A stretch of 14,986 bases of DNA from Methanosarcinales archaeon. GTDB taxonomy: Archaea > Halobacteriota > Methanosarcinia > Methanosarcinales > Methanogasteraceae. The notes under the pieces are model-generated. The model was not told where the DNA came from. It did no database searches and saw nothing but the letters and a program-made list of their open reading frames with translations. Both the position numbers and the translations under genes were made by a program. The stretch spans positions 1 through 14,986 of the forward strand of contig DTYY01000151.1 of the NCBI GenBank assembly GCA_012961645.1, written 5' to 3'. Each line of letters starts with the position of its first letter. Within the stretch, counting starts at the first letter, position 1. Shown here piece by piece: positions 6,868 through 12,451 of the stretch.

Positions 6868-6960
6868 TCAGAGAAGCAAAGGAACTAACCTGCAATTCAC
6901 AGACGATGTGAAAGACTTTTTGATGGGGTTGCTTGAGCATGATCGGTATACGACCACTCA
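6836..6960 (+). pseudogene. Possible IS630-like transposase N-terminal remnant
   Basis: In the frame one base off from flpA, overlapping its last codons, the DNA reads KKHGIEGLYDQRSKG, then FTDDVKDFLMGLLEHDRYTT, then turns into low-complexity TTQQTQTAGT. This pattern (IEGLyD-R-S-G, then F-T-D-D-V-K-D-F, then L-L-DRYTT) resembles the helix-turn-helix linker of IS630/Tc1-type transposases. There is no start codon of its own, no catalytic DDE region and no visible terminal repeat. If correct, an old insertion decayed between flpA and kae1 and replaced the last codons of flpA. The resemblance is from memory of the family; chance cannot be excluded. Confidence 0.3.
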
Positions 6961-7040
6961 ACAGACGCAAACCGCAGGCACAGGCGCCCGAACGATCACG
7001 ACACCTTTACCTCCCCCCCGCCTACCATAAAACAGAAGCA
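6868..7040 (+). other. Intergenic region flpA-kae1
   Basis: A 173-base gap. The first part may be transposase remnant (see that entry). The last part is C-rich (a run CCTCCCCCCCGCC near 7010-7022) and then CCATAAAAC just ahead of the kae1 ATG. No convincing TATA box at the proper distance and no ribosome binding site was found, so how kae1 is expressed is unclear. Confidence 0.4.
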
Positions 7041-8015
7041 ATGCACCGAACCATTCTCGGAATCGAGGGCACCGCGTGGAACCTCTCAGCAGGAATCGTG
7101 ACCGAAGAGGACGTTCTCGCTGAGGCAACTGCAACATACCAGCCAGAGACCGGCGGCATCCATCCAAGAGAAGCTGCGCAGCACCACGCAGCTAACATCG
7201 CATCTGTCATCAGAAAAGCGATCGGATCGGCAGGAGATGCGCAGATCGACGGCATCGCATTCTCACAGGGACCAGGGATGGGTCCCTGCCTCAGAACAGT
7301 TGCAACAGCAGCCCGTGCTCTGGCACTCTCACTCGATGTCCCTTTGGTAGGCGTCAACCACTGCATCGCACACCTTGAGGTCGGCAGGTGGCAGTGCGGA
7401 ATCGATGATCCGGTGATGCTCTATGTGAGCGGTGCAAACTCGCAGGTGCTTGCGTATCGGGGCGGGAGATACCGCATATTCGGAGAGACGCTTGACATCG
7501 GCATAGGGAATGCTTTTGACAAATTCGCAAGGCATGCGGGGTTTTCCCATCCAGGAGGACCCAAGATCGAGAGCGAGGCGTTTGCTGCAAAGGAGTACAT
7601 CCCACTTCCTTATGTGGTTAAGGGTATGGATTTCTCCTTTTCAGGGCTTACGACTGCGGCAAAGGAGGCTCTGAAGAACCACCCACTCGCCGACGTCTGC
7701 TTTTCGCTCCAGGAGACTGCGTTTGCCATGCTTGTCGAGGTCACCGAGCGTGCGGTTGCACATACCGGGAAGAATGACGTGCTCCTAGCCGGCGGTGTCG
7801 GTGCGAACATGCGTCTCCGAGGGATGCTTGAGATTATGTGCGAGGAGCGTGGTGCGAGGTTTCACGTTCCTGAAAAGCGGTTCATGGGAGATAACGGCGT
7901 GATGATCGCATACACCGGGCTTCTGATGCTTGAAAGCGGCGAATCATTGCAGATCGAGGATTCGATGGTGATACCGAACTTTCGACCGGATCATGTCGAT
8001 GTAACATGGAGGTGA
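7041..8015 (+). CDS. kae1: tRNA threonylcarbamoyladenosine (t6A) synthase, Kae1/TsaD
   Basis: This 324-residue protein of the ASKHA fold is the catalytic subunit of the KEOPS complex. It transfers threonylcarbamoyl from TC-AMP to A37 of ANN-decoding tRNAs. ILGIEGTAWNLSAG (5-18) is the N-terminal nucleotide loop. GVNHCIAHLEVGR (104-116) has the metal ligands His107 and His111, LYVSGANSQ (127-135) includes the Tyr128 position, LAGGVGANMRLR (249-260) binds nucleotide, and FMGDNGVMIA (281-290) carries ligand Asp284. The ATG at 7041 fits the family N-terminus; the 36 upstream open codons do not. The protein ends normally at VDVTWR and has no Bud32 kinase domain, although many euryarchaea encode a Kae1-Bud32 fusion. 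It is also away from the rps27ae gene that commonly precedes kae1. Confidence 0.96.
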   Translation: MHRTILGIEGTAWNLSAGIVTEEDVLAEATATYQPETGGIHPREAAQHHAANIASVIRKAIGSAGDAQIDGIAFSQGPGMGPCLRTVATAARALALSLDVPLVGVNHCIAHLEVGRWQCGIDDPVMLYVSGANSQVLAYRGGRYRIFGETLDIGIGNAFDKFARHAGFSHPGGPKIESEAFAAKEYIPLPYVVKGMDFSFSGLTTAAKEALKNHPLADVCFSLQETAFAMLVEVTERAVAHTGKNDVLLAGGVGANMRLRGMLEIMCEERGARFHVPEKRFMGDNGVMIAYTGLLMLESGESLQIEDSMVIPNFRPDHVDVTWR

Positions 8016-8066
8016 CGTGGAAGGCTCGTGCTGAATGAATGATCACTTTCACCCTGCTCTTTGGGT

Positions 8067-8079
8067 ACCTTTATCTATC
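8067..8079 (+). promoter_or_regulatory. TATA promoter and ribosome binding site of the RPA gene
   Basis: ACCTTTATCTATC includes a TATA-like TTTATCTA at 8070-8077, predicting transcription from near 8100. A GAGGG at 8115-8119 is six bases ahead of the ATG at 8126, which decides that start over the ATG at 8093 (GAGG immediately adjacent, too close). Confidence 0.45.
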
Positions 8080-8125
8080 CGGGTGTTCGAGGATGAAACA
8101 CAAACTCGATGATCGAGGGAATGTC

Positions 8126-9361
8126 ATGATCCAGGAAACATCCGAACAGATACGAAAACGGTTCCTTGAACTGGATGTCGATATCGAACCTGGCGAGATC
8201 GAGCGGCGGCTCAGCGATCTGATCGAACGGTTCAAGGTCCCGGCTCAGGAGGCGCAGCGGAGCGTTGTCAGTTACTTCCTGCGGGAACATAAAATCAAAA
8301 GGGAGGATTATTATGGTGCGATGCAAGGTGAGACATCATCTATGCGGATTTCTGATATCGATCAGGCTGAGCAGTGGGTCAGTCTGCATGCGAAGGTTGT
8401 GCAGTTGTGGGAGAGCACGTCTCCAGCCATCGATCAGGTCGGGCTCATCGGGGATGAAACAGGTACGATCAAGTTTGTTAAATGGGCGAAAGCAAATCTT
8501 CCAGCGCTTGTTGAGGGTAAGAGCTATTCCATTGAGAATATGACCACTGACGAGTGGGAGGGACGTTTCAGCGTGAAGATGAACCGGACCACGCGCATCT
8601 CAGAACTCGACGAAGAGATCGAAACCCCTGACCGGGAAGCGCAACTGGTTGCGATAGACGGCATCAACGAAAGCGGAAAGTGGATCAACCTGCGTGCGAA
8701 GGTTACGCAGTTGTGGGATAGTGAACACGAATCAATCGACCAGATCGGGCTCATCGGTGACGAAACAGGCACGATCAAGTTTGTTAAGTGGGCGAAATCA
8801 GAGTTACCGGAGCTTGTTGAGGGTAAGAGCTATTCTTTCGAAAATCTGGTAACTGATGAGTTTGAAGAGCGGTTCAGTGTGAAATTCAACAAAAGTTCAT
8901 CGATCAAGGAGATCGATGATGATATTGAGGTCGGATACTCTACCACAGAGTTTACAGGCGCCATGGTTCACATTCAGGACGGTTCCGGACTTATCAGGCG
9001 GTGTCCGATCTGTAACCGTGCGCTCATGAAAGGAACCTGTATGGAGCACGGAAATGTTGATGGCATCCATGATCTCCGCATCAAAGCGGTGATGGATGAT
9101 GGTATTGCGGTGCAGGAGGCGCTCTTCAATCGGGAAATCACCGAAAGCATCGGTGGAATCACGGTTGACGAGGCAAAAGAGATGGCTGTGGATGCGCTCG
9201 ACCACAACGTGGTGCTGGACGAGATGAAGAAACGGCTGCTCGGCAGATATTACACCATCACAGGTAGCATTCTTGACCGATACCTGCTCGTTGAGAGTGT
9301 TCAGTTGATGGGAGGGATATCTGATCACGAAATTGAATCTCTGCTTGCGGAGGTGACCTGA
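8126..9361 (+). CDS. Replication protein A, multi-OB-fold single-stranded DNA-binding protein
   Basis: The 411-residue protein coats single-stranded DNA during replication, repair and recombination. The N-terminal 60 residues are a helical domain (IRKRFLELDVDI, EIERRLSDLIERF). Two tandem OB folds follow, about 72-165 and 174-268, which are nearly copies of each other: VGLIGDETGTIKFVKWAK at 105-122 and IGLIGDETGTIKFVKWAK at 207-224. A zinc finger then appears (C293, C296, C305, H308; CPIC and CMEH) inside a last OB fold that ends in YLLVESVQLMGGISDHEIESLL. This is the usual euryarchaeal layout of OB folds plus zinc finger. The start at 8126 has GAGGG at good distance. The next gene begins one base after the stop, with GGAGGTGA inside this gene's end, so the two are co-translated. 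Confidence 0.93.
   Translation: MIQETSEQIRKRFLELDVDIEPGEIERRLSDLIERFKVPAQEAQRSVVSYFLREHKIKREDYYGAMQGETSSMRISDIDQAEQWVSLHAKVVQLWESTSPAIDQVGLIGDETGTIKFVKWAKANLPALVEGKSYSIENMTTDEWEGRFSVKMNRTTRISELDEEIETPDREAQLVAIDGINESGKWINLRAKVTQLWDSEHESIDQIGLIGDETGTIKFVKWAKSELPELVEGKSYSFENLVTDEFEERFSVKFNKSSSIKEIDDDIEVGYSTTEFTGAMVHIQDGSGLIRRCPICNRALMKGTCMEHGNVDGIHDLRIKAVMDDGIAVQEALFNREITESIGGITVDEAKEMAVDALDHNVVLDEMKKRLLGRYYTITGSILDRYLLVESVQLMGGISDHEIESLLAEVT
8343..8937 (+). repeat. Tandem duplication encoding the two OB folds of RPA
   Basis: Two segments 306 bases (102 codons) apart are highly alike at the DNA level. For instance CGATCAAGTTTGTTAA occurs at 8466 and again at 8772, and the stretch ending GCTTGTTGAGGGTAAGAGCT recurs at the same offset. 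Copy 1 covers roughly 8343-8620 and copy 2 roughly 8649-8926. Similarity is strongest in the central 90 bases. Synonymous positions are also shared, which points to a recent duplication or ongoing gene conversion. Confidence 0.85.
9349..9356 (+). promoter_or_regulatory. Strong Shine-Dalgarno site for the RPA-associated gene
   Basis: GGAGGTGA, a full match to the archaeal 16S rRNA 3' end complement, lies within the last RPA codons and six bases ahead of the ATG at 9363. It fixes that start and implies efficient re-initiation after RPA. Confidence 0.7.
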
Positions 9362-9362
9362 G

Positions 9363-9926
9363 ATGGCTGCTTTTGCAAGGGAGGTGGCGTACCGGATATT
9401 TGCTCAGGAACTACGGGACACAACGCTTGTGCTGGAACGGGACATCGAGGACGCTTATGCACCTCAGTATGTGGTAACACCCACGGGAGCAAAGGTCAAT
9501 CGCATCTTCATCGTTGGCACGCTCACCGAGAAAGAGGACATCGGCACCGATGCCGAGTACTGGCGGGCGCGGATATCAGACCCGACAGGCACGTTCTTCG
9601 TGTATGCAGGACAGTATCAGCCTGATGCGGCACGCGTGATCGCAGATGCATCTGTTCCTGAGTTTCTGGCGGTGGTGGGGAAGGTCGGCGTGTATACGAC
9701 AGAGGATGGCAATGTGATGACATCGATCCGTCCGGAAGCGATTTCAGTGGTGGACGCCGTTACCAGGGATCGGTGGGTGGTTGAGACTGCAAGGCAGACG
9801 CTTGACCGGATCCGGAAACTGGAGGATAGGAGTTCACAGAATATTGAGATGGTGCAGGAGCATTATTCACTGGATATCGAGCAGTACCGGCAGGTGGCGA
9901 TCTCAGCACTGGAGTCGATACAATGA
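9363..9926 (+). CDS. RPA-associated protein (COG3390-type)
   Basis: This 187-residue partner of archaeal RPA carries a single OB fold. AREVAYRIFAQEL (5-17) is a helical opening. KVNRIFIVGTLTEKEDIG (44-61), WRARISDPTGTFFVYAGQYQPDA (67-89) and FLAVVGKVGVY (101-111) are the beta strands of the OB fold, followed by a helical tail. In methanogens and haloarchaea, genes of this family lie beside RPA genes and the proteins associate with RPA. Family placement is from these motifs and the location one base after the RPA stop. It likely binds or stabilises RPA on single-stranded DNA; an independent enzymatic role is not suggested. Confidence 0.88.
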   Translation: MAAFAREVAYRIFAQELRDTTLVLERDIEDAYAPQYVVTPTGAKVNRIFIVGTLTEKEDIGTDAEYWRARISDPTGTFFVYAGQYQPDAARVIADASVPEFLAVVGKVGVYTTEDGNVMTSIRPEAISVVDAVTRDRWVVETARQTLDRIRKLEDRSSQNIEMVQEHYSLDIEQYRQVAISALESIQ

Positions 9927-10092
9927 CACCTGCGAGGGACGGTACTCGCATAATATAATAGTTCGGTGATTTCCGTGGTGGTAAAATCGCCACAGGTGGT
10001 TTCGTGTTATTTGCAACAAACTGCAAAACAGTTAATACTCCATCTTGTGTAACTGTTAATGGCTTTTCCTTTCAAGATTAAAGAGGCATGTC
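9927..10092 (+). promoter_or_regulatory. Intergenic region with two inverted repeats ahead of rpo7
   Basis: This 166-base gap has a hairpin with arms GGTGATTT (9965-9972) and AAATCGCC (9984-9991). One G-U pair closes an 11-base loop. It might end RPA-operon transcripts, although no strong T-run follows. A second inverted repeat, AACAGTTA (10027-10034) and TAACTGTT (10050-10057), surrounds a TATA-like GTTAATAC and could be an operator. GAGG at 10083-10086, six bases ahead of the ATG at 10093, is the ribosome binding site. Confidence 0.45.
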
Positions 10093-10653
10093 ATGTATCT
10101 AAAAACCCGATTGGTTGACACCGTTCGCATCGACCCGGAACGTCTCGGACTGCCGGTTGAGGATGCGGTCCATATTGCACTTCGTGAGAAACTCGAGGGG
10201 CGCATCGATAAGAAACTCGGAGCGCTGATTGCGATCATCGATGTGATCGATATCGGTGACGGACTCATCCTCTTCGGCGATGGTGGGGTGTATTATGAAA
10301 CAACGTTTGACGCACTCATGTATAAACCCATGATGCAGGAGGTCGTTGAGGGCATCGTCGTCGAGGTCGTGGAATTTGGTGCGTTCATCGGAATCGGACC
10401 GCTCGATGGGCTGATCCATGTGAGCCAGTTGACTGACGATTATGTCTCTTCCGATGCGAAGAATGCACGACTGGTCTTCAAGGAGAGCGGGCGCGCAGTT
10501 GGGGAGGGCGATCGCCTGCGTGCGCGCATTGTCACCATCAGTCTTAACGAACGGGATCCTCATGAGAGCCGGATAGGGCTCACAATGCGCCAGCCAGCGC
10601 TTGGCAAGCTGGAATGGCTCGAAGAAGATGCAAGAGAGGATAAAAATGAGTGA
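10093..10653 (+). CDS. rpoE1: DNA-directed RNA polymerase subunit Rpo7 (RpoE', RpoE1)
   Basis: The 186-residue Rpo7 is the archaeal counterpart of eukaryal RPB7. With Rpo4 it forms the stalk of RNA polymerase, which binds nascent RNA and aids open-complex formation. The N-terminal tip domain starts MYLKTRLVDTVRIDPERLG (1-19) and continues to about residue 80. The S1/OB RNA-binding domain covers about 82-166, with VEGIVVEVVEFGAFIGIGPLDGLIHVSQL (85-113) and the closing RIGLTMRQPALG (160-171). Length is normal. The stop overlaps the start of spt4 by eight bases. The gene for Rpo4 is not in the window, as is usual. Confidence 0.95.
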   Translation: MYLKTRLVDTVRIDPERLGLPVEDAVHIALREKLEGRIDKKLGALIAIIDVIDIGDGLILFGDGGVYYETTFDALMYKPMMQEVVEGIVVEVVEFGAFIGIGPLDGLIHVSQLTDDYVSSDAKNARLVFKESGRAVGEGDRLRARIVTISLNERDPHESRIGLTMRQPALGKLEWLEEDAREDKNE

Positions 10654-10831
10654 TCAGGCATGTAGAGAGTGTCACAGAATTGTAAGCGGGTCGAGCTGCC
10701 CGGTATGTGGGTCAAGTTCACTCAGCAGGGATTGGAGTGGGTATGTCATAATTATAGACCCTGAACTTTCTGGCATCGCCTCGAAACTGAATATTACGAC
10801 TCCTGGAGTTTATGCATTGAAGGTGCGATAG
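10646..10831 (+). CDS. spt4: Transcription elongation factor Spt4 (RpoE'')
   Basis: This 61-residue zinc protein pairs with Spt5 to form the elongation factor that clamps RNA polymerase. The four cysteines C6, C9, C18 and C21 (CREC and CPVC) make the zinc site. SRDWSGYVIIIDPELSGIA (27-45) is the Spt5-contacting sheet typical of Spt4. The ATG at 10646 overlaps the rpo7 stop by eight bases and has GAGG nearby; upstream in-frame starts lie inside rpo7 and do not fit the family. The following GTG abuts its stop codon. The rpo7-spt4 order is conserved in many euryarchaea. Confidence 0.94.
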   Translation: MSDQACRECHRIVSGSSCPVCGSSSLSRDWSGYVIIIDPELSGIASKLNITTPGVYALKVR

Positions 10832-11404
10832 GTGCAAGCGTTCATTCTGCCAGATCACCTGAAATCGGCGTTGAAAGTCCCGCATGGAGTGTTGTACGAG
10901 GGAAGCGGGTATAAAACTATGGCCGCGCTCAAAATTGCACTGGATTTGGATAAATCGGCTAAAATAATCTCGGTAGGCGACATCACGACCTGTAATCTGA
11001 TCGAATCCGGCATCCTGCCCGATATCTGCATCGTTGATCATCTGACCTGCCGGGCATCGGTGTCTGAGGGGGTACTGAAACGCGTCCAGCATCCTGCATT
11101 CACCGAGATTTCCGTTGAGAATCCTGCCGGCAGCATCACGCTCGAACTTGTAACCTGTATAACAAAGGCTCTGCGGTCTGGAGAACACACACGCATATTT
11201 GTGCAAGGCGAGGAGGATCTTGCAGTCATGCCCGCTGTTATGCTTGCGCCCCTCTCCTCGATAGTTATATATGGACAGCCAGCGAGTGGATGTGTGTTGA
11301 TCAAAGTAACACCTGAAAAGAGAAAGGAGATAAAAGAACTCTTGGGACAGATGGAATACGACGCGGACGGCGATACTCTATGGAGGATGTTAGATGAAGA
11401 TTGA
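10832..11404 (+). CDS. GTP-dependent dephospho-CoA kinase (DUF359)
   Basis: The 190-residue enzyme belongs to the archaeal DUF359 family (COG1909), shown in Thermococcus to phosphorylate dephospho-CoA with GTP, the last step of coenzyme A synthesis. The family blocks are all there: SVGDITT (47-53), IVDH (67-70), SVENPAGSI (94-102), VQGEEDLAVMP (124-134) and YGQPASGCVLIKV (147-159). It begins with GTG directly after the spt4 stop, and AAGGTG lies about seven bases ahead of it. The last 11 bases overlap the rps24e start. The position between spt4 and rps24e is the usual archaeal location. It is unrelated to bacterial CoaE. Confidence 0.93.
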   Translation: MQAFILPDHLKSALKVPHGVLYEGSGYKTMAALKIALDLDKSAKIISVGDITTCNLIESGILPDICIVDHLTCRASVSEGVLKRVQHPAFTEISVENPAGSITLELVTCITKALRSGEHTRIFVQGEEDLAVMPAVMLAPLSSIVIYGQPASGCVLIKVTPEKRKEIKELLGQMEYDADGDTLWRMLDED

Positions 11405-11687
11405 GATTATAAAGGATGAGATGAATGTGCTTTTGAATAGAAGAGACGTTGTGTTCAATATAATATCTGAAGGGACAACCGCTTCAAGAGAAAACGTGAA
11501 AAATCTGCTGGTTGCACTTCTTGATACGAAATCTGAGCTTTTGGTACTTGATCGGATGAATACACAGTATGGAACACAGGATGTACTTGGATATGCCCGT
11601 TTATATGATGATCTGCAGCATCTACAAGCGATAGAGCCCGGTTACATGACTCTACGAAATGCAGCGAAAGAAAGCGGTGAGGAATAG
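11394..11687 (+). CDS. rps24e: Ribosomal protein eS24
   Basis: The 97-residue small-subunit ribosomal protein eS24 starts MKIEIIKDEMNVLLNRRDVVF (1-21). It has the characteristic SRENVKNLLVALLDTKSELLVLDRM segment (31-55), and ends in GYARLYDDLQHLQAIEP (66-82), which aligns with the GKAKVYDS-type block of the family. Length is normal. It overlaps the end of the dephospho-CoA kinase gene, and rps27ae follows after five bases. The C-terminal tail is short and acidic rather than basic. Confidence 0.93.
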   Translation: MKIEIIKDEMNVLLNRRDVVFNIISEGTTASRENVKNLLVALLDTKSELLVLDRMNTQYGTQDVLGYARLYDDLQHLQAIEPGYMTLRNAAKESGEE

Positions 11688-11692
11688 ATAAC

Positions 11693-11854
11693 ATGCGTGT
11701 AAATGAGTTTTATGTCACAAAAAAGAATGAAATCACGCGTCAGAGGCAGTTCTGCCCGAAATGCGGCAGCGGGGTCTTTTTAGCAGAACATGCCAACCGG
11801 ATGACATGTGGGAAATGCGGATATACGAAATACAAGAAGAATAAGAAGGAGTGA
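11693..11854 (+). CDS. rps27ae: Ribosomal protein eS31 (S27ae)
   Basis: This 53-residue zinc-ribbon protein of the small ribosomal subunit is homologous to the ribosomal part of the eukaryal ubiquitin-S27a fusion. It reads from the ATG at 11693: RVNEFYV at the N-terminus, zinc ligands C21/C24 (FCPKCGSGVFLAEH) and C39/C42 (MTCGKCGYTKY), and a lysine-rich tail. It is preceded by GAGG about ten bases ahead. It is easy to miss because of its size, but length, spacing after rps24e and the zinc ribbon make it certain. In many euryarchaea kae1-bud32 follows; here a lipoprotein gene does. Confidence 0.95.
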   Translation: MRVNEFYVTKKNEITRQRQFCPKCGSGVFLAEHANRMTCGKCGYTKYKKNKKE

Positions 11855-11862
11855 AGGGGTGA

Positions 11863-12378
11863 ATGAAAGAGCGTTATTGGGTAATCATTCTGCTCCTGAT
11901 ATCTACAAGCCTCGTCGGATGTGTCACCAGTACAGACCCGTCGGCGGTCGGCAAGCTATCGGCCGTCGAGGATGCGCTTGGAACGATACCCCTGATCGGC
12001 GCAGACGAAGCGATCAATATCACCACGAACAACACGACGATAAGACAGTTCCTGGATCAGAAATTCACTGCTCCGAACCGGAGGAATGTGCACGTAGCAC
12101 TCATACAGAACTCAACGTATGATCTTACAAATACGTCTGCAGATGCCAACGAATCGTCTTTTCTGTGGAAACCCACGGTCGTGGGTGTCAACGAATCACC
12201 ATTTCTGTGGAAGGTCGATCTGCTTGAGCGGGACTGTAGTTGCGCCAGCAGGGGCAAGAGTGTGTATGTCGCGACAGCATTGATAGACCCGATGACAGGG
12301 GAGGTTGTGGACGCTAAGACGTGTTCGGTATCTGAAATCGAGTACGGACGGGGTTCGTGCATAAACGCCTGCCACTAA
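11863..12378 (+). CDS. Small Cys-rich putative lipoprotein, function unknown
   Basis: I do not recognise this 171-residue protein. It has a signal peptide: KER (2-4), hydrophobic YWVIILLLISTSL (5-17) and a lipobox LVGC with Cys20 as the likely lipidation site, so it is probably anchored outside the membrane. The mature part has many N-X-S/T sequons (NIT, NNTT, NST, NTS, NES twice), suggesting glycosylation. It carries six more cysteines towards the C-terminus (DCSC, TCSV, SCINACH), suggesting disulfides or a metal site. NESSFLWK and NESPFLWK occur 14 residues apart. GGGGTGA ends directly at the ATG, and GGAG is about ten bases ahead. It starts eight bases after rps27ae and is thus possibly read through from the ribosomal operon. 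Confidence 0.7.
   Translation: MKERYWVIILLLISTSLVGCVTSTDPSAVGKLSAVEDALGTIPLIGADEAINITTNNTTIRQFLDQKFTAPNRRNVHVALIQNSTYDLTNTSADANESSFLWKPTVVGVNESPFLWKVDLLERDCSCASRGKSVYVATALIDPMTGEVVDAKTCSVSEIEYGRGSCINACH
12148..12212 (+). repeat. 42-base-offset direct repeat with palindromic spacer in the lipoprotein gene
   Basis: AACGAATC and TTTCTGTGGAA occur in two 23-base copies (12148-12170 and 12190-12212) that differ at a few positions between these blocks. The spacer contains a perfect hairpin CCCACG-GT-CGTGGG (12172-12185). In protein this gives the repeated NES-x-FLWK. It may be a slipped-strand duplication or a structural repeat. Confidence 0.75.
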
Positions 12379-12397
12379 ACACAATAAACGCATATAA

Positions 12398-12406
12398 CAT
12401 ATAAAC
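12398..12406 (+). promoter_or_regulatory. TATA promoter of the two-domain KaiC gene
   Basis: CATATAAAC in an AT-rich 73-base gap predicts transcription from near 12428 and a leader of about 24 bases before the ATG at 12452. No good ribosome binding site is seen; GTGATG at 12431 is rather far. Confidence 0.45.
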
Positions 12407-12451
12407 ACCTGCCGCAAGCAATAATATGTAGTGATGCATTAAATAATATTG

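Noticed and set aside
7266..7288. Perfect hairpin CAGGGACC / GGTCCCTG inside kae1
   Set aside because: It results from repeated Gly-Pro codons in the conserved QGPGMGPCL segment and needs no regulatory explanation.
8897..9328. Minus-strand open frame opposite the RPA zinc-finger region
   Set aside because: Antisense shadow without ribosome binding site or recognisable domain.
11808..12122. Plus-strand open frame overlapping rps27ae and the lipoprotein gene
   Set aside because: It is Arg-rich and lacks motifs; both overlapping genes in other frames are better supported.
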